Below are positions 37,265 to 49,206 of a stretch of 64,000 bases of DNA, in pieces; within the stretch, counting starts at the first letter, position 1; the number at the start of each line of letters is the position of its first letter. The translations under genes and the position numbers were made by a program. The stretch is taken from contig CM066730.1 of NCBI GenBank assembly GCA_033961575.1, positions 151,369,523 to 151,433,522 of the forward strand, read 5' to 3'. Below the pieces are notes generated by a model that was not told where the DNA came from, made no database searches, and worked only from the letters and a program-made list of their open reading frames with translations. Origin of the DNA: Aselliscus stoliczkanus (Eukaryota; Chordata; Mammalia; Chiroptera; Hipposideridae).

Positions 37265-37699
37265 TTTTTTTTTAAGATTTTTTTTTTTTTTTAAATTGGG
37301 GAATCAGGGGCGGGGGAACAGACATGTTGCTGTCCTCTTGTTCTTCAGTCTAGTTGCAGAGAACGTTGCTTCACTGGCCCATGTTGGTATCACCATTGCA
37401 CTCTTCCCGGATGAGGCAGATCGGTCGCCAGCCTCTGGATGGTCGCTCACCACGGCTATAGGCAGCTCACGCTGGCTGCCAGCCGCTCACGCTGGCTGCC
37501 GGCCACTCACTGCAGCCTATGGCAGCCCACTGCAGCAGGGGTGCAGCCTACACCGTCGCCAGGGCTCGCACAGCCCAGCTCCAGGTGGAGCTGTTGTTAG
37601 CTGTAGAGGGCAGTGTCACTGGCCCTCATATGTGGGATCTGAACCGGGGCCACTGGCGTCCCAAAACCAGCTCTTAACCAATGCGCCACTTGGCCGGCC
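37265..37699 (-). mobile_element. tRNA-derived SINE, family A
   Basis: Standard family A copy with two body units and a missing left tail repeat. The duplication is near-perfect: TGGTAGAACCCGACTTT (37248-37264) and TGGTAGTACCCAACTTT (37700-37716). Confidence 0.92.
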
Positions 37700-37719
37700 T
37701 GGTAGTACCCAACTTTAAC

Positions 37720-39320
37720 TGTTATGAACAAAATCTTCCAGGAGCAAAACTATATCACAGGTATGATATGATGTTTGGTTTGTTTCAAAATAATCCATGA
37801 TGGCTGTAGGAGGAAATAACTGGGGCTGGGGATACTGATGAAACAAGAATGACAGAAATAGATACCTGTTGAAGTTGGGGAATGGATTCATTAGACTTTT
37901 CTCTCTATTTTGTATTTGTCTAAAAATTTCCCTGATAGTAATAAGAAGAACCTGGCTATATCATACATCATCCTGAGGAAGTCTGAACTGATTATTCAGT
38001 AGGATGCTTGGGCATATTTGAAATATTTTTAAAAGAGTTTTGTAAATGTTCACAAGCACATCTATGCTTCACCTTCAACTGAAGGTGTTTTAACCTCCAA
38101 GAAGTCAAGTATCTCAATCTATGCAGCACAGGCTGTGCTCTCATGTCAGTTCTTTACACCTTCAGGTACTACTCAGAACTTGTCTCAAGTTCTCTTCAAC
38201 TCTAATGAAAAGGGCACATGAGACAACAAAATTATTTATATATATAATTTTGTAATAGCTTAAGCCTGCAAGAAGTTACAAAAATAGTAGAGTTCCTGTG
38301 TTCCCTACAGCCACTTTCCCTCAAGATAATATCTTATATAACCACAGTACATGAGGAAAATGATATTTGAAAGACCCATTCCACAGCCATGAGATGTTTC
38401 TATTCATCAAGGTTTCTAAGCTTTATTCCTGAATGTAAACCACCAGAAAACAATATAGTTGAACCACATTGGCTTAATCTTCCATAGAAATGCCTTATAC
38501 TCTTGGTATTTATTGACTGTCCAGATAAAAAAATGGATGCATGAAGAATCTTTTTTTTAATTGTCTGAAAACCTACAGTCACAGATTGTTAATTATGTTA
38601 TTCAGTATCCCTTTCATAAGTATCCACATGATGAATTCTTCATGCATTTTAGTGCCAGGAAAAGGTTTGTTTCTCCAGGAAAAAAAAACTTCCTTTTTCC
38701 ATAAATGAGAACTATATAAGCAATCATATTTCTTTGTTTCCCTTTTTGCCTTGGCTTTCAGAAATTCAGAGGAACTTTATGATATAATTGCAATAACTAA
38801 TTCATTTACTATTTCTAATGTCATTCTTTCCCCTCCCCTTAAATAGTTTTTGATCTTTCTTTTTGTCTTTAATTGTATGGGTCTACAATCCTTTAGCCAC
38901 AATTCTAAAAGGCAAAAGCCTCTAAAAATGAAAAGCATTTGTAAATGAAGTAGTTTAGGGTGAATAATCATATGTTTCACAACAGAAATACTCATGTATT
39001 TGATTTCAGGGCACTCCCCCAGACCCCTCTAGGGCTGCATGTAATATACAGTATACAGTATGCTTTAAGATCTGAAAGATTCTGAATTCTGACCCTGTAG
39101 CTAACCCCAAGGATTTTGTTTGAATGTGGTAGAGTCCTCACAGATCCTTTGGGGAGCAGGAGTGAAGCATGGAGAGGCTCCCAGAAGGCCATGGGGTATA
39201 TATGATCTGATACTTAGGAGGACACTTAGGAGAGGCAGCCTTAGAAGCCAAAGGGAGACCTGTTTGTGGCTGCCATTGGTTCCCTGGTCCCAATGCCCAT
39301 CTCTCTTGGCCCCTGGTGAC
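37720..39320. other. CFAP57 intron, AT-rich, no clear feature
   Basis: Diverged AT-rich sequence with an L1-like piece near 38230-38350 (ATATCTTATATAACCACAGTAC). No exon with coding texture or splice signals is visible. Confidence 0.4.
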
Positions 39321-39325
39321 ATTAC

Positions 39326-39458
39326 CTGTCTCTGGGACCTCTTTTGGTCGGATTTTCTTGGTCAGTTTCAAAGCTGCTTCAAGGTCATAGACTTGGGAGC
39401 GGGTGAGCTTCAGTTCTCTGCGGAGCTCATTAATCTCCTTGATGAGGGAGACATTTTC
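39326..39458 (-). CDS. CFAP57: CFAP57 penultimate exon
   Basis: Acceptor CCTTTTTTTCTGCAG and donor ACAG followed by GTAATG. The 133-nt exon starts in phase 0 and ends with one spare base, encoding [20 protein letters not shown] followed by [20 protein letters not shown] (two adjoining halves). Leu/Ile heptads continue the coiled coil. Confidence 0.95.
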
Positions 39459-39611
39459 CTGCAGAAAAAAAGGAAGAGAGTGAGTATGGATGGATGAGTG
39501 ATTAGTGGGCACAGGACTTCTCCTGGCAAGGGGCTGAGGGTGTGGGGAATATAGGGGGTTAGTCCTGGACCAAGATGAACTCTTTGGTTCTTCTATTGGG
39601 ACATGAGTTTT

Positions 39612-40107
39612 TTGTTTGTTTGTTTTTTTAAAGATTTTTAAATTTTTTATTGGGGAATTGGGGAATGGGAACAGCGTTGGGGAATCATTGAAGGGTAACA
39701 GACAAGTTGCTGTCCTTTTTGTTCTTCAGTCTAGTTGTGGAGGACGTCGCTTCGCTGGTCCATGTTGGTATTGTGATCATTGCACTCTTCCTGGCTGAGG
39801 CAGATAGGTCGCCATCCATTGGATGGCCGCTCACGGTGGCTCACAGCAGCTCATGCCGGTTGCCTGTTGCTCACATTGGCTGCCAGCCACTCACGGTAGC
39901 TCATGGCAGCCCACTGCAGCAGGGGCTGCAGCCTACACTGTCACCAGTGACTCAGAGGAGCCCAGCTCCAAGTTGAGCTGTTGTTCACCATCTTAACTGT
40001 AGAGCACTCAGCATCACTGGCCCTCATATGGGATCCATACCAGGGCCCTGCTGCTCAGAGCTGGCATCCCAAGCCAACTCTTAACCAACGCACCACTTGG
40101 CCAGCCC
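39612..40107 (-). mobile_element. tRNA-derived SINE, family B (mosaic)
   Basis: Same mosaic architecture as the copy at 31.0 kb, with ATCTTAACTG in the body. It is flanked by GGACATGAGTTTT (39599-39611 and 40109-40121). Confidence 0.9.
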
Positions 40108-40289
40108 AGGACATGAGTTTTATCCTAGCACATGGGTCAGCCTCTCAAAGTACCAGCTAACTTACCTTCAGGTGGACTCTGGCAACATAATACACAGACA
40201 GTGCTCACTATTCCCATCCATCCAGGTTTTTCCCAATATCAACAGCAACAACACTTTTCTAAGCAGTTTATATGAATTGAATGCATTGA

Positions 40290-40480
40290 AATAGTATAAT
40301 AATCCTATAATTAGATTGCAATCACAATTTTACAGAAGAGGAAAGTGAGGCACAGAGAGGTTATGTAACTTGCCCAGATTACACAGATAGGAAGTGACAG
40401 AGCCAGGATTCTGACCCTAACAATTTGGTTCTGGAGCTTGGCACTCTTAAGTACTGTGCTATGCTTTCTTCATTTTTTTT
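40290..40480 (-). repeat. MIR SINE, antisense
   Basis: AATTTTACAGAAGAGGAAAG, TGAGGCACAGAGAGGTTATG and CTTGCCCAGATTACACAGAT are classic antisense MIR. An antisense L2 end (ATTTATAGGGTATCTACCACG) follows to about 40580. Confidence 0.92.
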
Positions 40481-43010
40481 TCCATTCATTGTTGAACCTA
40501 CATTTATAGGGTATCTACCACGTCCCTGAGATGCAGACAGAAATAAGACATGTTTTCTGCCCCCAACAGCACACTGTTTGGTGAGGAACACAGAAAAGTA
40601 AATGGATAATTAACATTTGCTACATCCACTGGAAGCTCACTTCTCTTGTTTGTATTTGACAATTTCCACCTATCCATCCCTCATCCAATCTTTATTGAGT
40701 ACTAATGATGTGCTGACCCTGAGGTATATAAAAAGTGGGACCTGGCCTCTGCTTTTGAAGAGTTTAGGGTATAGTTGGGGATCTGAGCACAGTTTAGTGT
40801 GGTGGCTGCCTTGCTGTGATGCAAAGGTAGGGCACAGAGGAAAGGCACTTAACTCTTACTGAATGACCGGGATGGTTCCTTGGAATTGACCCTTGGGCTG
40901 AGGCTTGAAGTAGTTACCAAGGAGAAGGTAAGGGGACCTCCAGACAACTGGAACAGGAGGAGAAAAGCACAGAAGTATGACATGGCTGGTGTGCAGGGGC
41001 GCTTGCAGTAGTTCTGTACCACTGGAATGCTAAGTGAGGGAGGGTACGAGTAGAGAGGATTGAGGGTGAAGGGCCTGCTGGAGGCCAGGTGGTGGGGACC
41101 CTGCACCCTGGGACTAAACACTCTCTCTTCTCTTTCTTCCCCACACTGCCTTCATTTTTACACTCAGCACAAGGGCACCAAGGGTGGCCCGGCTCCTTGG
41201 AGGTGTCTCCATCACTATGGGCTGAGAGAGACACTAGTTACATTGCTCTTAGAGCCCCACAGACTCGGGACTTGGCTTGTCTACGGCAGCACCTCTCATA
41301 CTCATATGACTGTGCGAACAAATCATCTGAGGATCTTGTTAAAAGTGGCTTCTGACCTGATAGGTCTGGAGCTGGTCCTGAGATTCTGCATTTCCAGCCA
41401 GCTCCCAAGAGATGCCGTCGCTTGTCTGTGAGCCAGATCGTCCATAGGTGGCAAGGCTTTGCGGGTCTAAGTACCAAATAAGGCAAATGCAGGCCAAATC
41501 TATATAAAATGGACTTGTGCTACTAACAAACTGTGCTTTCAATTGGGACATTCTTTCTGGAGTGGTGAGTGTGGAGTTAGAGCCCAGAGAATGTGATGAT
41601 CCCAAGCACTGTTCTGAGTCCTGAGAAACATTTCTTGGTTATGGGGACATACCCATGGAGCCCAAGAGGGAGCAGGGGCTGAACAGGAGACACCCCATCA
41701 TATTCCTTCCCTCCAGAGCCTCTTTATCTAAGCATGTCAGATATACTTTCAGATTTTCAGTATATCACTTAATTTTAGTATTCGTCATTTCTCTGTCCTG
41801 GATGAAATGCCCAATCATTGCCTATCCCTCTTCTCAGGCTAAGCTTTGTGCTGTTGTTGTATAAAGTCAGCAAGTTTCCTCCATCTGATCTTTTACCCTT
41901 TTAACCCACCCAGGCCTGGGTGATGAATCTCCCACATTTCCTTTTCAGATGCTCTCCGGTAAAGCTCTGCTGATTTCCTCCCCTGGAACTTCTCCATGCA
42001 GACTTTATATCATGACACAATTAAATACACATTTATAGGGTTCTAAGACCTTGGACTCTGCCTTGCCTGGAAGAGATAAATTTTTGTGGAATGGATAGCA
42101 AATGAGTAACTAATGCAGCGGATACCAAGTTGAAAAAGACGAGAGTCTTCCCAATGAGGAAATTACAAACCAGGGGGTAAAGGTCAGGCAGGGGAGACCA
42201 GACAGAAAGGAATCTCTGGAGAGCCGTAGGGGACTCATGGGTAACATGCACTCACAGTCTCTCTCCACACCTCTTAGTTGGTGTCACTCAGCTTTACTCT
42301 TCTGCCTCATTCAATACAGCAATAGTAATCAGAATAAAGATTAGAGGCTGAAAGTACTATTTTCCCAGTCCTCTTCATAAACATCTTTAGTTACTACTTC
42401 TTCTTGGTCATCTCCATCCATTTTGTCACTGAATTCTGTCAGTTTTGTGTCTGAATTGAATCTCGTATCCACCCTTCCTGCTGTGATTCATAACCAGCTC
42501 TCAGCATCTCTCCCCTCTGCTACCATAAGGGCCTCAAGTGGAGCCCCTGTCCTAGTTTCTCCCTGCCCCTCCACTCTTAACAACCCTGTCACCATGACTG
42601 GGACTTCTGGCTTCCGGTACCTTTTGGTGAGAATGCCTGTTTCTGACCCCACTGTCAGCCTTGGACATCTTCATGATGCTGGCCACCTGAATGGATCTCC
42701 AGGACATGGCTGAATCCTTAGTAGAGTGTGATTGAGGCCTATGACTCAATGCAGCCTGATTTCCCTGTTCCGTTCATTCACTCATTCATAAAAACCCCTT
42801 AAGAACCAGTTCCTGAAAGCCTATTATGCACTGGTCATTGTGCCAGACACAGGAGATCCAGCTCGGGTCCAATGCCAAGATATGCCATAAGAGACCAAGA
42901 AGGGTGCTCACCTTGTGTGAGGAAGGCTCCCTGGGGAGGCGGGGACAGGGAAGGGTGTATCAGGCCCAGAGCCAGAGGGAACAAGCAGGGCTTGAGGGGC
43001 TAAATGCTTG

Positions 43011-43031
43011 ATGATGATGATGATGATGACA
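43011..43031. repeat. (GAT)n short microsatellite
   Basis: About seven GAT units. Sequence from 40.7 to 43.0 kb shows only weak L2-like text (for example 42480-42720) and no exon. Confidence 0.9.
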
Positions 43032-43034
43032 AGA

Positions 43035-43215
43035 GTAATCACAACTCCAAGGGTTGACTAGGTCCCTGCACCATATCAAACACTGTGCATATATCTACCT
43101 AATTTAATCCCTACAACAACATCCTTATGAGGAAGGTGTTATTAGACTTCTTTTCATAGGAGGAGACTGAGGCTGTGCATAAATGGAAGAGTTGGGATTC
43201 GAATCTGGTTGTGTC
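43035..43215 (-). repeat. MIR relic, antisense
   Basis: TTTAATCCCTACAACAACATC, TGAGGAAGGTGTTATTAGAC and GAGACTGAGGCTGTGCATAA follow antisense MIR order. Confidence 0.75.
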
Positions 43216-43410
43216 TGTGTCCAAGTGCCTGGGTCCTTTGTGACTTCGGCCTTCCAGAACCAACTTCCCCACCTCCATTCCAACACCTCCCATAGTATGA
43301 TGGCCATGGAAATCCCCAAAAGTACAAGTTGGGCTCCCTAAAGTGTGCTTTTCCAAGGTGGTCCATGTTTTGATTTGAGGAGTCCAGAAGTTACAATGGG
43401 GTCAACTATA

Positions 43411-43756
43411 CAGGCATCCTTTCAGAGATATTGTCGGTTTGGTTCCAGACCACCACAATAAAGTGAATATCACAATAAAGCAAGTCCATTGTTTTGGTTT
43501 CCCAATACAAAAAAAAATTATGTTTATACTATACTGTAGTCTAAGTGTGCAATAGCATTACGTCTAAAAAAATAATGTACATACCTTAATTAAAAACTAC
43601 TTTATTGCTAAAAAATGCTAACCATCATCTGAACTGTTGGAAAAATGGCGCTCATTGACTTGCTTGATGCTGGGTCGCCACGAACCTTCAGTTTGTTAAA
43701 AACACAATACCTGCAAAGTGCAATAAAGCGAGGTGCAATAAAATGAAGTACGCTTG
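43411..43756 (+). mobile_element. Tigger1-like DNA transposon, internally deleted
   Basis: The left end CAGGCATCCTTTCAGAGATA and the right end (reverse complement CAAGCGTACTTCATTTTATT) are inverted Tigger termini, flanked by TA. Inside, ATAGCATTACGTCTAAAAAA and CTAACCATCATCTGA are diagnostic. At 346 bp there is no transposase left. Confidence 0.9.
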
Positions 43757-44405
43757 TATGTGCTTTGGGTAGCTTTGTGAATTTAAAATGTGAATGCAAC
43801 AGGTTTGCTGAGTCTTTTGTTCCTGATCCCTCCTTGGTCAGGATGGCCTACAAAAGCCCTTCCAGTCCTCCAGACCCCCACTCGCTTCCCTGTGGCAGGG
43901 AAACTCTGACCTGGGGGCCATCAAGTGCCAAGTTGTGGGGTATGTACGAGAGGGGCTGGCTGGGGATACGAAGGTCCATTTATACAGAAAACCTTCTACA
44001 TAAAGGGGCTATGCCGAGCTGTCCAGGATTGCCTTTGGTTGAGATCAATGCCAGAGAGCCACAGATGGGAACTGACTGGCAGATCTTTCGGACATCCACC
44101 CTGGGCAGAGAAGAGAATGAATGCCTATTGCACCCCCTACAGGCCTTTCCTGAGTTGACATCTTTAAGAATATGGCCTTGGGAAGTGTGGGAAGAGTCTG
44201 TACCTGATTTATTCCATGAGCTTGGAAGCACTGCATTGGCGGCCTCTTTCTGGAACCCAGAGTTGGTGGGCTTGCCATCTGTTTAACTGCACAAGTGAAC
44301 CATTTCTCCGCTTCTCTTGCAACTTTCTTCTCGTGTCTAACCTGACATTTCCGTTAATCATTTCTATTCTGAAATGTCTTTTGATATCACAAGTTTCCCC
44401 CTTCC

Positions 44406-44857
44406 GAGTGGTTGGGTGGCTCAGTTGGTTAGAGTGCGAGCTCTTAGCAACAGGGTTGCCAGTTCGATTCCCACATGGACCAGTGAGCTGCGCCCTCCGC
44501 AACTAGATTGAAGACAACAACTTGAAATGAACTGCCACTGAGCTGCCAGTGGGAGGCCGGATAGCTCAGTTGGTTAGAGTGCATGCTCTTAACAACAAGG
44601 TTGCTGGTTCGACTCCCACATGGGATGGTGGGCTGTACCCCCTCCCCCAAAACTAGATTGAAAATGGCGACTGGACTTGGAGCTGAGCTGCGCCCTCCAC
44701 AACTAAGATTGAAGGACAACAACTTGACTTGGAGCTGATGGGTCCTGGGAAAAACACACTGTTCCCAATAAAGTTAAAAAAAAAATTTTAAACAATAATA
44801 AAATGGAGAAAATAGAACCTATCTATAGGGTGGTTCTAGGATTAAGTTATTAAACAA
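44406..44857 (+). mobile_element. Dimeric SINE (family 2) with extra 3' sequence
   Basis: Two tRNA-like units (GGTTGGGTGGCTCAGTTGGT and GGCCGGATAGCTCAGTTGGT), a CCCTCCACAACT body and CCCAATAAAGTTAAAAAAAA tail. The 17-bp duplication ACAAGTTTCCCCCTTCC (44389-44405 and 44858-44874) encloses about 70 more bases beyond the tail that look like MIR (CTATCTATAGGGTGGTTCTA, GGATTAAGTTATT). Confidence 0.88.
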
Positions 44858-44979
44858 ACAAGTTTCCCCCTTCCAAGCCCCTTCACACCTCTCTTTAACA
44901 TGGCCGTCATTTCTAATGCACCTGCCTTTCCCCATCAGCCTTTTCACCTGCCAACTGACTTAACCTTTTTAGAACAGAT

Positions 44980-45450
44980 AACACCCCTACCTACTTGAGA
45001 AACCTTGGATGGCACCTGCTTGTAAGATAGGCTTTATGCCTTTTGGTGTGGTATGGAAAGCCCTTTTAATGTGACCCTAAGCTACCCTTTATTCCTGCCC
45101 TCATGCTGTGCAATAAAGTTAAAGTCTGTGGACTCCTGGATCCCCAAATATGGGAAGGCCTCATTCTTCTCTGCCTTCTTCCTAAAAGGCTCTTCCCCCT
45201 TTTGCTCCTGGTCCACACTCTACTTACCCTTCACAGCCCAGCCCAAATGCCACTTGCCCTACCTGAAGCCTGCCTCTACCAAGAGCTCACAGCACTGGAT
45301 ACTCTCTGTGGTGCAGCACTTATTTGCATCTCACTCAGGTTCCCTTAGATGAGTTCTCTGAGGGCAGGCATGCTGTGACATTCATCTTGGAATCCTCCAA
45401 GGCTAGCACAGAGCTTGCTGTGTAAGAAGCCCTCAAAAAAAATGTATACT
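44980..45450 (+). repeat. L2 LINE 3' end, sense
   Basis: L2 cues: AGCCCAGCCCAAATGCCACT, CTGAAGCCTGCCTCTACCAAG and AGATGAGTTCTCTGAGGGCAG, then GCACAGAGCTTGCTGTGTAAG. Confidence 0.75.
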
Positions 45451-45889
45451 GAATGAGGAAAGTATGTGTCCTAGATAATTTGTATTCCATAGCAACTCTT
45501 GTTGCCATATATGCAGGTGTGCTGAAGAATGAGTGGGGAGGCCCCACCTTCCTGTCTGAACATCCAGATGAGACAGTGACCTCATTTTCTGTGTTTTCTA
45601 ATTAGTTTATCTCAGGTGTCATGTCTGCCCTGGTCTTCCTTGGCCTGAAGTTTGGACTGAAGTGCCAAGGCCTTGGCACCTGTAGACACAGCTCCTTCCC
45701 AATGCATACCAAGGCATCAGGTGTCCCGGGCCACCAGCTAGGGGACCCTGGGATCAGCTGTGTGGCCCCATCCATGTCCCCAGCCTGTAGGCACGCCTGG
45801 TCTAGGCGGTGGTGGCCTTCCGGGCTCTCCCACTGGAGTAGTACCCTGGTCCTTGAGTAGGTCTTTTGCTTGGTGGAGGGGAAGGGAAA

Positions 45890-46110
45890 TAGTATTTTTT
45901 GAGCACCTGTGTTATACCTGGCCAGTGCCTACTGCTTTATGTTAGTTATCTTAGTTTTATTCAAACCTCACATTAGCTCGTTACAGTTGGAGTTTTCTTC
46001 CCTATTTTACAGATAAAGAAGGTGGCTCCTAAAGTTCAGGAATTTACTAAGGGTTTCCCCCAAGTGTGGCTGAGGCAGGATAAACTGGGTCTGTATAGCA
46101 CCAGAGCCAG
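45890..46110 (-). repeat. MIR relic, antisense
   Basis: TTCCCTATTTTACAGATAAAG, AAGGTGGCTCCTAAAGTTCAG and GTATTTTTTGAGCACCTGTG suggest antisense MIR/L2. The rest of 46.1-47.9 kb holds no exon; antisense L2-like text lies near 47.5-47.75 kb. Confidence 0.6.
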
Positions 46111-47949
46111 CTCACTTTTCACTTGCCCTGACACCTTCCTTGTCTGGCCCTGCCCTGGTCCTCTCCTTCAATATAAGATCAAAGAAAGAAACATTTTTTT
46201 ACAATGCAGGACAGTGGTTTTAAAAGTTTTTCTTTTTCCTTTCTTTTTTCAATCATCCAAATGAAATATTACACAGAGCCCACTGTAATAAGCAAGGAGT
46301 CTCCCTGGTTGAGGGGTGGGGCCCCAGAGCCCTGCCTCCTGGGCCCCCTCTTGCTCCCTGCAGTTGTCTGGGGCATTTTATGGGTTCATAGGGCTCCACA
46401 ACACGTGGGTTTACAACGCAGCTAGAGAAAACACTCTTCCAGGGATTTCCGTCCTGTAGGGCTGGACAGGAGCCCTGCCTGGGTCTCCTCTGCTCCCTCC
46501 ACCCTGTCTTGCACCCTGGCCCAGCAGGGGTGGGCACACAGCCTCTGGTGTATTGAGGAGCAAACAGGAACATTATGCCTGCCTCGAGCAGCCTCCTGCG
46601 ATGCTTGCACCTTCTGGCTAGCCTGTGGTCTTCACTTTTTTCCCTCATCCTTCTTCTCCTAGGACTGACATTTGCTTTGGGTATCTGCTTGGCATGGAGA
46701 CAGGCACCCTGCCCCTGGAAGATATCTCAGGCCTGTGCTGTCATGGCCAGGCACAGATAAGAGCTCATCAATGTCACCAGCTGACAACTGCTCTGAGTCA
46801 CACGGGTCTCACCGCCCAGCACACTGCACTCCAGAGCCTGGTAGGCTCTCTATGCTTGGGGGTACTTGCAACCCTTACAATGGCTCTGTTTATCAGCTGC
46901 TAGTCCCACCAATTGGATCCACTCCTATTCCTGGGCCTCTGACTGCTTGCATGGCCTGAGAGTAGGGCAGTGCTTTGATGGTATGGGCTGCTTTTAAGCA
47001 GAGACTGGTTATAAGATGGTGTGAGACCCTCCATGACCGGCCCTGGCCTGTTCCAATCCAGCTGCTGCCTATCCCCATTCCAGTATTTTAATTATGACAG
47101 GAATGAAATATTAAGCCTAAAAAGGTACGTGCCTTATAAACGAGGTTCTGATGTTCTCTTTTGATATTAATTGCTTCAGACAATACTGACACCCAAATAG
47201 AAATCTGGCAGAAGACACCCAACTGGCAATCCCGATAATGCACTTAAGTGGAGGTGGCAGTAATGGGGTCAGGCTCTCTGGACAGCCCTACAGAGGATCT
47301 TGGGAGGTGAGTGTGGAGAGCTCTTTAAACTAGAGTGAGGCCAACTCTTAGGGTGGGTGTAGGTAGCTCTGGACCCCAGAGATAAGGGTCGGGACCTGAG
47401 GCACCAGAAAAGTCAGATGAGGCGGGTGGGGGCAGGCGCGCGCAGGCGAGAGGGCTTGGGCAGCAAGGACCATGTGGTACCAACAGCAGAATACAAAGCA
47501 GCAGGACAAAGCAAGGTGGAATAAGAGTTGGAAAGACAGGAAGGGAGAGAGTGGCTCAGGAAAGCTAAAACCATGTGGATGAAGGTTCGGAGGGACAAGG
47601 GCCAATGGGAAGGAGGGAGGACACAGGAAGGCTTTGGGTCAGAAAAAAGAAACGGGTGCCTGGTCAAGCATTTGAGGGAGAAATGAATGGGCATTGGTGG
47701 ACAGAGGTGGGCATGGAAATGCCTAGAAATCCTCCTTGGTGGGGCTCTGGGCCACGGTTACGGCCAGGATGAGCTCTGGGAGGTCAGAGGAGAGGAGTCA
47801 AAGAGAATGTTTTAGGGAGAGCAGGTGGGTAACCCTGGACACTTGGGGAGCCCTGGGTATGAGTGGTCTCTGAGGGGCCATTGGCAGGCTCTCTCATCTG
47901 TGATGGCTCAGCCTTCAAGGTGACTGATGGGGCCCATGCAGGAACCTAC

Positions 47950-48093
47950 CTGCATGATGCGGACGTAATCAGTGCGGTGCAGCTCACTCTCTTTGACTAC
48001 CTTCTTCTTCAGAGTGGCCAGGTTCCTCTCCAGGTGCTCCCGCTGGCGGGTGTACTCCTGCTGCAGGTCCGTGTTCAGCCCTGTGATCTCCAC
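47950..48093 (-). CDS. CFAP57: CFAP57 exon, third from last
   Basis: 144 nt, phase 0 at both ends. Acceptor TGCCCCATCAG, donor CAG followed by GTAGGT. It encodes [20 protein letters not shown] and then [20 protein letters not shown] (adjoining), ending DYVRIMQ. Strong charged heptads. Confidence 0.96.
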
Positions 48094-48174
48094 CTGATGG
48101 GGCAGAGAGGGTTCTCAATGAGCGAGGGGAGGCCCAGAGAGAAATGGAGGGTTGGTGAGGGAGGTCAAACTCAC

Positions 48175-48309
48175 CATGTCTGCCCGCTGCACGTACTTCT
48201 CAAAGAGACCTCGGACCTTGTCCTTCAGCTGCCGGGGTTCCTGGATGTATGCCACGCAGTTGTGCAGGTCTGTCTTAAATCGTTTGACCAGCGCCTCCAA
48301 TGCCCGCTC
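48175..48309 (-). CDS. CFAP57: CFAP57 exon, fourth from last
   Basis: 135 nt, phase 0. It follows TCTGATTGCAG and ends ATG before GTGAGT. It encodes [20 protein letters not shown], then [20 protein letters not shown] and QRADM. The Cys-Val-Ala and Pro break the heptads, suggesting a hinge. Only 81 bp separate it from the next exon. Confidence 0.96.
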
Positions 48310-49206
48310 CTGCAATCAGAGGTGCTTACTTGGGGCAATGAAGGCATTCTCCAGGAGCAGGGGCTGCAGGCTAATGACTAAAGAAAGGGACAAGAGACAC
48401 CTCATTTGAGACTTACAGTTGCCCGCCAGGGGCCACACTGGACACAGAGACCTAGATGGGCACACACCCCAAAGGTGAAGGCACTGAAACGCTTGTGCAC
48501 CTGGCCAGAACAGCGTCATCTTTCAGAGGCCACACAGACTGATTCCTTTATTGGCTCTGGGTTCCTTTCAGGACCACAAGCCTTAAAAGATGAAAGGAAG
48601 CACAGTGGTCACCCTTATTCCTTTCTGAGCCAAGACGGAGAGTATGGATTCTCTCCCGCAGGACCCTGGGCCAAGGTTTCCATGCTTCCTTATTAGCTCA
48701 CTCAGGGGTTATCCTTCCTGGGGGCTGCCATCAGTGGGTAGTAAAAACGACAAAATTGCGCAGGTTGATTCATCTGCAAACGGGCTAGATCCTCCCTATT
48801 CCACCATACTTTCTGATACCGATCTTCCCCTCCCCCACGACCTAGCGAGTCTCACCTTTTTCTTGGGTCCCATAGCCCTTTCGTCATATTCCATAATTTT
48901 CCACTGTGTATTATAAATTGTTATGCACATGCCACAAATCACCTATCAACCTCTTCAGTCTGTGTGAAGGGCAGAATCTGAGTCAGTTCACGTTTGTAGC
49001 TCCGTAGCTTCTAGTATTACGTAGTACGGAGCCAATGCTTCATGTGGGGGATGGAAAAATTCAATGTGATCCATCCACCATGACAGGGTGCCCTGTGCCA
49101 GCACATGCGGGTGCAGCCAAGTCCTGGCCCAGGACCAGAAAACCTGGTTCCCAGTACTGGCTCTGTTATGTGTTACCTAGCCATGGGTGCCTGGGGGGAA
49201 ATTTTC

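Noticed and set aside
46230..46670. Possible 3'-UTR retrocopy on the minus strand next to a T-rich run
   Set aside because: The T-rich run is interrupted, no clear flanking duplication was found and no parent gene is recognised.
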